Positions 47,901-59,355 of a stretch of 64,000 nt of DNA are shown here, piece by piece. The notes under the pieces were generated by a model. That model did not search any database. It saw only the letters and a program-made list of their open reading frames with translations, and was not told the DNA's origin. Origin of the DNA: Asterias rubens (Eukaryota > Echinodermata > Asteroidea > Forcipulatida > Asteriidae); NCBI RefSeq assembly GCF_902459465.1, contig NC_047081.1, positions 11,313,857 through 11,377,856 of the forward strand. Reading direction: 5' to 3'. Position numbers and translations under genes: made by a program. The stretch's first letter is position 1, and every line of letters starts with the position of its first letter.

Positions 47901-50900
47901 CAAAGACTTACCACAGTGCAGCCGTTGTTCATGTTCTGCTGATCTCTGTGGGCGTGCGCGCAGAAATCCATGCAAGATGTGACACCTGAGAACGGCCGTC
48001 CCTCACGCATTCCAAGACGGCATTCTGAGCCTTTCTTCTCAAACAAAACCTGAGATAAATGGAAGAGGAAATGTGTTATCATGGAACTCTGCAAAATATT
48101 TCACTTCATGAAAGCTTACTTGCATAACGGGTTTACAAAAGAGGGATAAAACCACGTTTCCCGCAGGCACTTAGTCTTTTAAAGGCAGTGGACACTATTG
48201 GTATTTGTCAAAGACTAGCCTTCACAGTTGGTGTATCTCAACATATGCATAAAATAACTAACCTGTGAAAATTTGAGCTTAATCGGTCATCAAAGTTGCA
48301 AGATAATAATGAAAGAAGAAAACACCCTTGTCACAAGAAGTTGTGTGCGATTTGATGGTTGATTTCGAGACCTCAAGTTCTATATCTGAGGTCTCGAAAT
48401 CAAATTCGTGGAAAATTACTTCTCTCTTGGAAACTATGGCACTTCAGAGGGAGCCGTTTCTCACAATGTTTTATACTATCAACCTCTCCCTATTACTCGT
48501 CATCAAGAAAGGTTTTATGCAGATAATTTTTTTGAGTAATTACCAATAGTGTCCATTGCCAAGGGACACCAAGGCCAAGACTAGGGAAAAAAAAAAGAGG
48601 CCATGGCCTTCGTGTAATTCATAATAACAAAATATACCACCTATTTTCCAAAACGATCAAATGCACCTAGCAATAAAACAACCAAAATACATACTAACAA
48701 TAGACATACCAGTCAGAAAAGAAAGAAAACATTGTAGCAACATAGCCTGGACAAAATTTACAGCAAATTCTAAAAATATACCTTCATATATATAATTTTA
48801 GGCCTGCTAAAAGTAAAATCCTCCTGTAGCATTACAAATAGAGCTTGAACAATGAGGTTAGTACAGTTTTACACCAAACATACATTGGAAATATAATTTA
48901 AGAATATCAAAATTCAAGAGGAAATACATCCAGCACAATGAAAAACAATGAAGATTGACTTGAGTGAACAAATCAATAAGACCACTGGTGAAATCACCAA
49001 ATTATTAGAACAACAAAATGTGAAGGAAAATGTATAATAGCCCAGGATGATCGAGGGCGGCCTCTACATATAGGTCTCTTCCAGCCAGGAGCCGGTGCTA
49101 GGCCTTCCCCTGGTGGCGATGCTTAGAGCTTTATTAGTTGGGATGTTGTCAGCTAGGCGAGCGACATGACCGAAGCAGGCAGAGCGACGGCTGAAACCAA
49201 ACTAATATAACTGAATACTTTGGACACGTACCTGATTATTGTAGGAATCGGGTGCAATCTGTTTGTACAGCGGGGATATATCGGTGGCTAATCGCTGGAA
49301 ATGGTGTTCAAGTACTTCCTCCTAAAAACAAAACCAGATAACGAGAGAAGAACAGTTAGATTTAATAGATGTTAAAATTGGATTAGGGATAAAGAATATT
49401 AATTTTGGTTTTACCCATAAACACCGATGTGTGTTAGCACTTTTTACTCAGTACTTTGCCCGAGTTCTGTGAAACATCACAGGCATATTACTCAGGTGGG
49501 ATTGGAATCCACGACCTTGGCAAGTCTAGAGAAGTGTCTGACCAACTACTGAGTATACAGTGCCAACACACATCACTGTACATGGGTAATACCAAAGTTG
49601 ATAATAATTAGATTGTTAAGAATGCTGCTACTATTAGTCAAACATTAACCAGTCTAGGCTGGTTCCCTGTCTTCATTCTATTAAAATGAAGCCAGGTTTG
49701 ACTACATGGGTTTCCCCTATAGGAAATTTTCCTCCCACTTCTAAGACTAAAATTCCTTTGTTGTCTTCTATACAAAAAGTTGGTGTGATGTTTCCCTAAG
49801 GATGCTTTGCCGACTATATAATTCAGATTCATGGTTTTGGGATTTGTAAAGAAAATTTTGATTCAAAGGTTGATTCATCTGTTGTACCTTTTCACTGTCA
49901 TTGTTGTCTTGCAGCTTGAACTTTTTTGGAGTCTTGCTGCGTGCAAACTTGCAGCTGTTATAATACATCGACCACGAACAGCCGAACGAGAATGACGCCC
50001 CGCAAGACTCCGGATCAAAGCCCTGGCAGGCACAGGTTCTCCTTTGAGGGTGAAAGAAAAAAACTGTATTAATAAATAGATAAATTAACTACGTGAAGCT
50101 TCAAGTTAACATGAGCTTTGGAAGTGTGCTTTGATCAGCGAACAACGGGAGACTTTTGAGACACTGGCAACAGCAGTCATCCTGGTTCTTTTTTGGGGGG
50201 CTCTTAGCGTATGCAACTCTAAGCTTACGCATACATGCTCAGTATTGAGCAGGTAAGTCTGAGCAAGCGCACTACTGGCCCGAACTACGAAAAAGGTCTG
50301 TCCAAAAAAATCCCATTGCTGACCGGAAAAGAGTGCTGTTCCTTCATCGAATCATCTACTAGTCATGAGAATGCGATACAAAATCGCAACAAATAATTCG
50401 CAACAGTTGAGCTGTGTTCCAACTCCTCAAAACACTCGCAGCGAAGACAGCCATTTGATGTCAACATTCGCTTCGCATTTCATGAAGTATGTACAAGGCT
50501 AGACATCCGTGGATAGAAATGAAACACTTACTCTTCATTTACAGCACATCTCCGCACTGTCGGGATGGCCCCGTTGGGTAGCATCCGTGTCAGGAGGTCA
50601 TACGTGTCATCTGCCTCCTTCCTCGCGCAGCCGTCCCACGCAACCAGCGCGATGACGATGTAGGCCGTCTCGCAATGGTGGCCGGGACGATTCCGCACCA
50701 GGACCAAGATCTTCTCCTCTAAACCTGAACGCCGCAGGATCTGGAAAATTAAATCAAGAAATATTCTCATCGATGTTCATCTTTTTCTACCTGGATGATC
50801 CTCTTTCTCTTTCTTTACATTTCTGGGAAAGAGAACCGTCTCTCACCTCAATTAGCCTTCTTGAGGTATGGTGGATACTATAAGAGTGCACTGTTTGGTT

Positions 50901-53666
50901 CGGGTGGACACGGACAGATTTACCCAAACCTAAAAATGTCTTAACTTTGTGTCCACCATATCTCAAAATGGCTTATGAAAAGTACTTTGTTTGGGTAGTT
51001 TTTAATAAACTAACCCCAAAACAAAGATCTGCATTCCTTGCAGAAAAAAATATACCGACGTGCCTATAGGGATGATGAAGCAGTATTATAAGAACTCTGT
51101 ATTATTATTTCAGATCGGTGATTTTTATAACATGTGTCTGGTCTTACCCACTTAGCGATGGGACATCCCGCACTGCTCTTGCCTTCCTTTCCAGAGAAGA
51201 CCAGCTTCTCCAGGCGAATGCAGCTACCTTTGTGTCCATACCTGTCAACAAACCAGAATGGATAACAAATGAATGATATGGGATTTGAAGCATTGCATGG
51301 TGAGGCATCAATGTATATTTGGCTTGAGATAATACCACATACAATTCTACTTGCTGGGTAGATTATGTTCTTTTGAGATTTTGTCTTGCTTTATACTCTT
51401 ATTATAACATCCCTTACTTTCATTGGTTTAGGGCGCCACATGATGTCTTAGTTTTACTAGAAACGGCGGCCGTGTGATAGTGCATCGTTTGCCGTGTGAT
51501 AGTCCGACGACTAACACACGGCCTGAAGTACCCAGACGCCTTTTTACCAAACTAGAACCCAATCAGTGGTGCGTCTGTATATCTGAAACCAAATAGTCTG
51601 TTGGGGTGTTATAAAACAAATATTGACTACTTTTACTCGTGCTATGGTTAAAACACCGACTCCCTCAGTGATCCCGGACCATTCCAAATAGAACGCTCCG
51701 GGGATCACCACGGGAGTCGTAGTTTTAACCATAGCACTCGAAGCAGTAAATATTTGTATACTAGTGCAGAGTAGGCAGACTTCGGGAGACTTCTCTACTA
51801 CTGCCGTAGTAGAATATAAAGCAAGAGTTTCCCATCACAGAGAATGAGTGAGATGATGAGACAACCACCTACCTCTTCTCGACAAGCTCTCTGATGGCTT
51901 GAACTGACCGTCCTGATCCAAGATGTGTGTAGTACGGTGCTTCATCGCGATCATTCTCTGTGTAGCAAAATAAAACACAATTTGAGTTTAGTGGCACGGT
52001 TGTAAGCTTCTTGTTTCAAAAACGGGCATATCTAGAAAATATGTAGAACTAATAAAAAATCCTTCAGAGATTTTCCCTCTAGTTTTTACTAGAATTTAAT
52101 GCATTAAGTAAGACTGGACCTCTGATGTTTAAGGTAAAACGCCCAACAAAACAATAAAACGCACAGATGTGTACGTGGGGCGCACAGGTTTGGCCAGTGA
52201 ACGGCTGTTTTTTTTTACCTCTAGGTGAGGGCGCCCTACTGATATGACATCATGTGCAACATTAGAATATCCAGAGAGTGTAAGTTGAACTCACCTAAGC
52301 ATCCACAATCAGGCATCTCCTCTTTCTGGTCATCCTCCAGCATCTTACGGTGCAACTCAGCTGGCGTCAACTTCCGCGGCGTCAAGTCCTTGTCTGTGGG
52401 TTTGATCTCCGTCTTCTCCTCTCTGGGCGCGGGCTTTGTCGACGACGCCAACAGCGTTTGGCTGGGAAGAGGGAATAGGGACCTACCGGTGGATTTCATC
52501 CCGGCCGAAGCTGATATACCGCTCTGCGAGGTCGATGGCATGACACCTGGTACTGGCATGCCCGGGAAGGCACCGGTGCACATGGAAATCGGAGGTAGCG
52601 TCACCCCGAGTCTACTCTGCTCCAATTTGGGAAGCTTGGATTCTGATTTTGACTTGTCCGACTTGTGAGACTTGTGCTTCTTCTCCGACGGCTCTGACTT
52701 GGTATGCGTCTGAACCGCCGAGACCGATGGGGATGGCGATTCCGAGGATGGGCCGCTACTGGGTAGAAAGGTTGGTAGTGAGCGCTTTTCATGAGGGCGC
52801 TGTTCGTGCAGTCGCGGTTCGTGATTCCCTGAGAAGTGCGTGGGTGGGAAGGGAAAGTGCCTTGCTGATATTGAGGAGCTTAGGGAAAGAAGGGATTCAG
52901 CAGCATCTGCAGGAGACAGTGCTTTTCTCTCCATGGAGGGGGATTGCGATAACACTGGGGTTGTGATGCTGTTACCTTTGTAGTCAGGTGTACTCCTGTC
53001 CTGAGTGTGGTTGATGGCAGCTGCTGACTCGGCTTGCTTGGAAGAACCAAGTGTTGGAAAGGTGAAGGAAGATGGGTAGGACTGTAGGCTGGTCGGACGG
53101 GGGTGACCGCTGTTCAGCATTGGTGGTTGTGCTTCCTTTGCGGCCGAACTCTGCATCTGGAGCTTCTTGTCAAAGTAATGTCCGTGCATGGGTGGCGACG
53201 GGCTCCCCGTGGGCTTACTGGATGCTGTAATGGGTGCCACTGGGTAACTTGGACCCTTTGCTGATGGCGGGTTGGTCATTGCATTGTCTGGCTTTGCAGC
53301 TGCAGCATAGGCGTACTTTGCATGAGGGTGGTGGTGATGAAGTGGGTGGGCGGGTACAGGGATACCCATTGGCTCCCCGGGTTCTTTCTTTACCTGGGGT
53401 CCGTCACTCCCCGCCTCCTTTGGCTCCCTCCGCCCTTCCCCTAACCTGTCCCCTACGTTGGGTTTTGTCAGCTCCGTCTGAGGGAAGTGGTTCATTTTGG
53501 GGTAGCCTTCGGTCCCGCTGAACCCGTTCACTAGGGGAGGGGCGGGGGGCCAGTTCATGTTGGGAGCGGGTTGGCCCGAGGGGTCCTGTTTGATGAAGTC
53601 CGGGGCGGTACTGTTGTGCATTGGAAGGGTGGTGGTTGGCGAGTTGTGGTTCTCCGAAGGGCCATT
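44994..53666 (-). CDS. TET: TET methylcytosine dioxygenase, last 8 coding exons; 5' end missing
   Basis: Fe(II)/2-oxoglutarate enzyme that oxidises 5-methylcytosine to 5hmC/5fC/5caC in the nucleus. Exons on minus: 53666-52295, 51957-51873, 51241-51148, 50740-50532, 50038-49888, 49321-49232, 48049-47912, 47282-44994. All phases agree, giving 1475 visible residues. The first exon is a long Ser/Pro-rich region ending PDCGCL. The Cys-rich region spans the next exons ([48 protein letters not shown]). The catalytic Fe ligands are HRD (H701, D703 of the visible chain) and the ELH histidine (~1352). The 2OG arginine lies in [13 protein letters not shown], and the protein ends [10 protein letters not shown] ~600-residue low-complexity insert separates the two halves of the catalytic core. 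The first visible exon opens with a phase-0 splice acceptor, so upstream exons exist. Its first internal Met is residue 16. No CXXC domain was found in the window. Confidence 0.96.
45738..45779 (-). repeat. Polyglutamine tract in the TET insert (14 codons)
   Basis: Fourteen consecutive Gln codons in the last TET exon, with a pure CAG block at the N-terminal side and mixed CAA/CAG after it. A second short Gln run lies near 45610-45635. Confidence 0.9.
46226..46270 (-). repeat. Polyalanine tract in the TET insert
   Basis: About 13 consecutive Ala codons (mixed GCT/GCA/GCG/GCC) precede YGSSRGEQ. A second Ala run of similar length lies at about 46963-47013 in the same exon. Confidence 0.85.
47394..47470. 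repeat. Fragment of palindromic family D in a TET intron
   Basis: TTTGCGGTAGCACTATGTGT, AATCTCTTTGAGTAGTGTTG and TTCTGAAATGAACCGG align with one arm and loop of 58445-58619. Confidence 0.6.
47600..47876. repeat. Compound copy of the GGGCCCAATTTCA-family palindrome
   Basis: Two overlapping halves are present: GTCTGCTAAGC ... CTGGTAACCTTATTCTGGTA, then TATGCTTAGCAGAATAAGGT ... AAGCAGCTCTATGAAATTAG. It lies in the TET intron between the two final exons. Confidence 0.7.
48183..48560. repeat. Family A MITE in a TET intron, inverse orientation
   Basis: TTAA (48179-48182) precedes AGGCAGTGGACACTATTGG, and the right end is ACCAATAGTGTCCATTGCC. The interior is the reverse complement of 33213-33590, including the central TTCGAGACCTCAAG palindrome. 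The right TTAA is replaced by a different dispersed repeat. Confidence 0.88.
49403..49597. repeat. Inverted-repeat element in a TET intron
   Basis: TTTGGTTTTACCCATAAACA ... GATGTGTGTTAGCACT at the left pairs with AGTGCCAACACACATCACTG ... CATGGGTAATACCAAA at the right. Arms are about 60 bases. The interior has a tRNA-like GTGGGATTGGAATCCACGAC. Confidence 0.75.
51616..51757. repeat. Inverted-repeat element in a TET intron
   Basis: ACAAATATTGACTACTTTTA ... GCTATGGTTAAAAC and GTTTTAACCATAGCACT ... AGTAAATATTTGT are ~50-base imperfect arms around a GC-rich loop (CGACTCCC ... GGGAGTCG). Confidence 0.8.
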
Positions 53667-54659
53667 CTGCATTTGAAGAAAAAAAAGCAAAGCAGATATT
53701 TAGTTGAAAATTTCAACAGTACAGTTAGCGCTCCAAGAACCAGAGTTTATAAATAAATTTAAAGCATTGCTTGCCCATGGATCTGACAAAATAGTTTAGT
53801 TGTGCTGCGGCAATTTGTTGTACATTTTAAGTACATTTCCAGAGTTACATCATGAGATGCAGTCCCTAATCTTTTATTGAATTTAAAGAAAATTCCTGGA
53901 ATGGCAGACATGCGTCTTCAGGGACTGGCTAAAAACAACCGCGATGACTTAAGATGCTGGTCAGACATAAAATATCTTAGTTGAAGGTCTTTGTGCACTA
54001 ACAAAATGTTTGTTTAAAATATAGGGTTACTGCTAACAAAAAAAAATCTAAAACTGGATCCAGATCTTACAATTGTTTTCACATGCCAGGCTGACATTCT
54101 TAAAAAAGTCAATTAAAATTTTAGGACTACGATGTTGTCAAAGGGTGTCCAATTTTGCTGGAGCTAACCAACTTAATCTCATCATTTTGTTTTTGACATT
54201 TACAAATCCTGCATTATCTTTCTTTAAGGCCAGCCGAATTCTAAATATATAACAAAATAAACCAATAAAAAAAAAAAAAAGACAAGGGCAACGGATAAAT
54301 TCACTAACAACCCAACAGAAATCTATCCTTCTCGAAATCCTTTCGGTGGTGCAACCACTCAAAATGACACACTCTCCCCTCCTCTTTCTCTTTAAGTCCA
54401 GGATCACGCTCGGGTTTCGCATTAAGCCCTCCATGAATTCCAATTAATATCATCGATAATGTGTCGCTAAATCGCCGACGAAGTACGAACTGATATTAAA
54501 ATGTGGGCAGGCGTGGAGTAGGGGACGGTATAAAAAGAGTGGAGAGCCAGGGAAGAAATAAAAAAAAGTGAAGAGGGAGAGGAAAAAAAGAAGAGTGGAA
54601 AGGCAGGAGGTATATTGATGGAACATGATGAGATTGGAAATGGCAAAGGGTTTGGGTTC

Positions 54660-54681
54660 GGGGGGGGGGGGGGGGGGGGGG
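54660..54681. repeat. Run of 22 guanines
   Basis: Pure poly-G with the same length as the run at 15609-15630. Open frames giving poly-Gly or poly-Pro here are artefacts of it. Confidence 0.95.
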
Positions 54682-55143
54682 TAATCGGTTTTGCGTGCTT
54701 GTCTTTTCTCCAAGCAATCACCTGCTATCTTTTTTTTAAGGCCTTGAGGGGAAACGACTGTATGACGCAAGAGGCGACGGTGAATCTGATCCTCCAACTC
54801 ATGGTAGTCAATATGTAGAGGTTTATCTTTTTGCAAAATGGTCAAAAATGCAGTAAGGTTTTCCTTGGGTTACTAAATAGGCAGGTTTCTTAAACGTTGC
54901 TATTGTACTCAATTGTAGTTGTTTGATCTTTAAGCATGTTAATAATGTAATTTGTTAAATAAAAGTCCATAATCTAAACTGTTTTTATTTTGTCAGAAAC
55001 TTGATTTCTTACATATATAATCACACTTGTTGTTACTTCCAGATAATCTGTTCAGTTTTCATTATTTAGTAATCATATTTGTTTCACTTTTTTCAGTAAA
55101 ATCTGAAGGTGAAGAAAGATAAATAAAAAACAACAACAAACTG

Positions 55144-55209
55144 AAATCAGGGAACAAAATCTCATCCAGCTTGAACAAATCAGGGAACAAAATCTCATCC
55201 AGCTTGAAC
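55144..55209. repeat. Perfect 33-bp tandem duplication
   Basis: Two identical 33-base units, each beginning AAATCAGGGAACAAAATCTC and ending CAGCTTGAAC. Confidence 0.95.
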
Positions 55210-56951
55210 AAAAAAATGTTGTCTGAAAAGTGTAATAAATATTTTGTTACATTTTTGGGGGTAAAAATAAAAAATGAAATAAAAGTTAAAACAATTTAAA
55301 TTACATTATTCAATCCAAACCTGGAAAAGAAAACCAAAAACAAAGGATAAAAAAAAACCGCACACACACACAACTAAACCTCAAGCTTAATTTTACACTA
55401 CTATGACAGACCTTGGAGATAAAAAAATATATATAAATATTCATTGTGCTCCCGCTCTGTTGTCTTTGTGCCTTTGGCAATTTCCGTGACTCATATTAAA
55501 ACATGTGCTATATAGCTTCACCATCGAAACAAGCTGCCGATCTAAAGATTATTATGCGCTGTAACACGCTGTTATTAATACCCCTGTGTGTGTGTGTTCC
55601 GCTGGAAAAGAATCGCATAATGAGGTCGGCTTAGCAAGTTGACCTTTGGTATTAAAAATATAGTAATAAATAGAAGAGAAAATTGTTGTCATTATGTGTG
55701 TGTGTTCATCCACGCAGATGATGCGTGCCGCATTGTGCACTGTGGATGAAGGGAGTGCAAATGTGTGTGCTTAGTAAATGATGGTGATATTATGTTTTAC
55801 AATAATCTGATCGGACTATCACAAATTTGGGGTTAAAAGTCACTGCTGTTCTGCACATAAACACTATTCTGTCAGTAGAGCTGATGTTTTTTTCCTCTTC
55901 TTTTTATCTGATTGTTCATTCACGGAAAAACATTTATGTACAATATCCTTTGGACTTGCATCTGATTTCATAAACTAGGATTAATCCTGTCTTCAGTTAG
56001 GATGGGTTCAATGCGTCCTAACGTCTATGGGTTGAGGAACTAAACTTGACCTAAGTCCTAAGAGTAATCTGAATTTTGTAAAAATGTTTTTTTTTTAATT
56101 TTTTTTTTTTAGCATTAAGCCTACTTGTACCTGGATACAATAATAGTGTACTACACATGTATACATGAGGAACTACATGTACATGTACAATGTACACAAA
56201 CAATGTTTAATAATCCTGAACCCCTAAAGACCTACATGGTACAATCCACATAATGTTATGTAAATTTATTCAAATGATGTGATAGTCGTTCCCAATCACA
56301 GGTAATGCAAACCCTTATTAAATCAATACAATCCAGCTGCATGCATAATGGACACACAGTATTTAATCATCCTGTTACAAGGGTACTATAAATTCACTAT
56401 CAGTATCACACATTTTTGTTGTGCATGTTTGAAAATGACACTGCTGTGTTGAAAATAAGGAACTTCCTGTCAGTAAAAGTGTTGTGTCCGGTTGGGACAA
56501 GCCAGGGAATTAATCTATGTTCCTTCCTGGTCAACACACACATTGCGGATTGCACTTAAATTATATTCAACCATGCACTGCCATCGATTATTTTTTTTAA
56601 ATCAAAATTTTAAAACCACATAAAATAATGAGATTGTTCACATTATTATTATTATTATAATCAGCTGTTATGGCACAACAGTGCAACAACACTTCTAGAT
56701 GGACTTGGAGTAACAATTAAGCAAAGCATTGACTGGGACTTTTAAGACCTGCTGTCCCACATCTGTTTGTATAGCAAATTTATTTTGATATATACAATAA
56801 TATATGAAAATAATATAGGGCTACAATATGCCTGATTGTTTTGGGAGTCACTAGGATTACTCTAACCATAACTATCCTGTGTGTCATACAGTGTAGTGCG
56901 CATTTGAGGCGACGCAGCAGCTACACGCTTACATGGACTTTATTTTTGACA

Positions 56952-56999
56952 TCCAATTTAAGACTTTCCAATTTAAGACTTTCCAATTTAAGACTTTCC
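56952..56999. repeat. Three perfect 16-bp tandem units
   Basis: TCCAATTTAAGACTTT is repeated three times without change. Confidence 0.95.
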
Positions 57000-58444
57000 A
57001 AAATGGAGAGCATGGCAGTAACTAAGGCCAAACTTCCATAATTTGTGTCCAGAATCCTGAAAGAAAAATCACAGGGAAAACCTTGGAGTGCACTAGGTTT
57101 ATAATGTACGCTGATATCTGCATGAACTGCATACATGTTAAAGAGTGAGCTTGTACAAACAGTCTTAAGTAAACTTTAAATACGCTTTGATTATGTAATT
57201 CAGTGATAACATTCTTATTGATTGGTATTGCAGTTCGTTTGGTCCCAACTCATGTGAGCTAATGAGCAGTTTTAAGGTCTCAATTTTTTGTTTTGTGTGT
57301 GTGTGCAGGGAACTACATAGCACTATGCTACAACTTACTGTTGGTTTAGAAAGCGGCCTTCAAGTGGCAGAGACTAATGATTGTTTGTGAGAAGATTTCA
57401 CTAGGGACCTTGGGCAGTCCAAACAAAGTTGTCCTTTCACACAAAGTGCAATTTGTAAAATGTCACAACCATGCTAAAACGAAGAACAGGACACCTGCTA
57501 AACTGCTGTCATGTGACGACACTTGGTGGAGAGCAGACCTACAACATGTATTTGTAAAGCCTGGTTCATACTTCCTGCAAATGCGATGTAACAAATTCGC
57601 AAACGTACAATTTGGAAGAGCTGTAGGCAACTCTTCTAAATTGTCCTGAAACAGTCCTCCTCCCCCCCCCCCAAAAAAAAAAAAAATACAATAAGCTATT
57701 GTAGGCCTAATCATTTTATTAAAAATATCAAAAATATTAAATGCCTGGATCAGTTTAAATTTGTTTTTGATCATCTTTAATAATTAGATGATATTTGCTT
57801 TCCAACAGATATTTTAATTGGCGTCAAGTATTGTCAACAGTGCATGACGCAAAGAAAGCACAAATGTAAGTAATAATAGTTGTGTTTCTTTCTTTGAATA
57901 AATACCGTTGGAAATATCAATATTTTCCTTACGTTTAAAGTTCTACTTGATTGCAACCCGCACCCCTCTAAACTCTTTGTATAATGATTAACTTTGGACG
58001 GTTCTTACAGTAAGTCATCCACAACACAACTTCTTGGAAACCTTCCTTTTTTTTCCCATCCAGATTATACATGATCCTTCTTGAAAATGGTGTCCCATAC
58101 CACCAATAAACGAGCAATCCACAATTGACAATGTATGCTTCATGCCCCTGGGAGATTACACTCAGACACTTGCACCCCCATCAACCCTGGCCTGGACCAG
58201 GAGGGTACTCTCTCCTTAACGAGATGGCTAGACAGCAGTTACACCAGACACAACAATGAGCAGCAATACACCAGCGTTCTCTCGTAACAGTTCCTGGTCC
58301 GCTGGCCAAATGCCAGTTAAAACACCCGAGGACCAGTCAATATTCTCTCCAAGTGGTTCGGTTGGCTAGCTCATTGTTGAAAATGTCCCAATTAATATCA
58401 AGTACAGAAAGCGAAAAAGCTGGACAAAAGAAGAAACTAGTATA

Positions 58445-58619
58445 AATAAATAGTAATCTTGCGGGTACCACCATGTGTATTTCTTTAAGGGTGAGTGTTG
58501 GCTCTGAAAAGAGCCGGTTGAATCTCGACGTTTCGAACAGTATACTCTGCTCGTCTTCAGAGCCAACACTCACCCTAAGAGATTTTCACATGGTTTTACC
58601 CGCAAGTTTACTATTTATT
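58445..58619. repeat. Long hairpin element, family D
   Basis: ~62-base arms: AAATAGTAATCTTGCGGGTA ... GAGTGTTGGCTCTGAA pairs with TTCAGAGCCAACACTCACCC ... CCCGCAAGTTTACTATTT. The loop is ~48 bases and includes CTCGACGTTTCGAACAG. It is the best copy of a family fragmented at 590, 4790, 36186 and 47394. Confidence 0.88.
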
Positions 58620-59128
58620 TGTAGTTTCTTCTTATGTCTCAACACCATGCAAAGCTTCAAACAATACTAAGCTGGACAAAGTGAAGGAGACGGAGGAGTG
58701 AGGACTACTGAAATGACAAGCTAACTTGTCCTGCTGGCTAGTCACTGAAACTGTCAGTGCACCATTCTCATCACCCTGGCTACCAGCTAAATCCTCCTAC
58801 ATGTACAGCATAACAAAGGGACAACCCACTGGTGCCCTGCTGCTGACCCATGGCCCTTGGCCTTTAAGGATGAAAAGGGGGGGGGGGGTATATCGACAGA
58901 GGCTCCACATGATTCAATCTCTTCCTCCAGCACCAATCAAAACAAAATTATCACTGTGGTTCCCAAAAGCCTAAGCGCCACAGAGAGAGACAAACGTGTT
59001 GTCAGCTGCAGCCAGCCCTCGGGTTTTATACATAAACACACCTGCTAGCTGATTAATAACCCTTGACCTTTAGCAAATACAAATATTTGATCGTATACGT
59101 TGTTGGGCTGAGAGTAAAGGCTGACCTG

Positions 59129-59325
59129 GGCGCAATTTCATAAAGCTGTTAAGCAGAAAATACTGCTTGACAAATTTCTTTGCTTAGCAAATATTCAGTT
59201 GGGCACAAGCCACAACAAGGCCAACTCAATGTAACAAGGGATGTTAACCCTTTTCTGCTATATAAGCAATAATATTCTGTGCTTAGTAAGTCTTTGTGCT
59301 TACAGGCTTTATGAAATTGGGCCCT
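59129..59325. repeat. Palindromic interspersed repeat, GGGCCCAATTTCA family
   Basis: It begins GGGCGCAATTTCATAAAGCT and ends GGCTTTATGAAATTGGGCCC. The termini are inverted repeats of ~20 bases. Confidence 0.82.
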
Positions 59326-59337
59326 CATATATCTCCA

Positions 59338-59355
59338 CCCCCCCCCCCCCCCCCC
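59338..59355. repeat. Run of 18 cytosines
   Basis: Pure poly-C directly following the palindromic element at 59129-59325. Confidence 0.95.

Noticed and set aside
54450-54845. 131-codon minus-strand frame with poly-proline
   Set aside because: The proline run is the reverse translation of the 22-G homopolymer; the rest has no domain.
56952-57000. Short regular repeats suggesting a CRISPR array
   Set aside because: The 16-bp units are directly adjacent without spacers, and the genome is eukaryotic.
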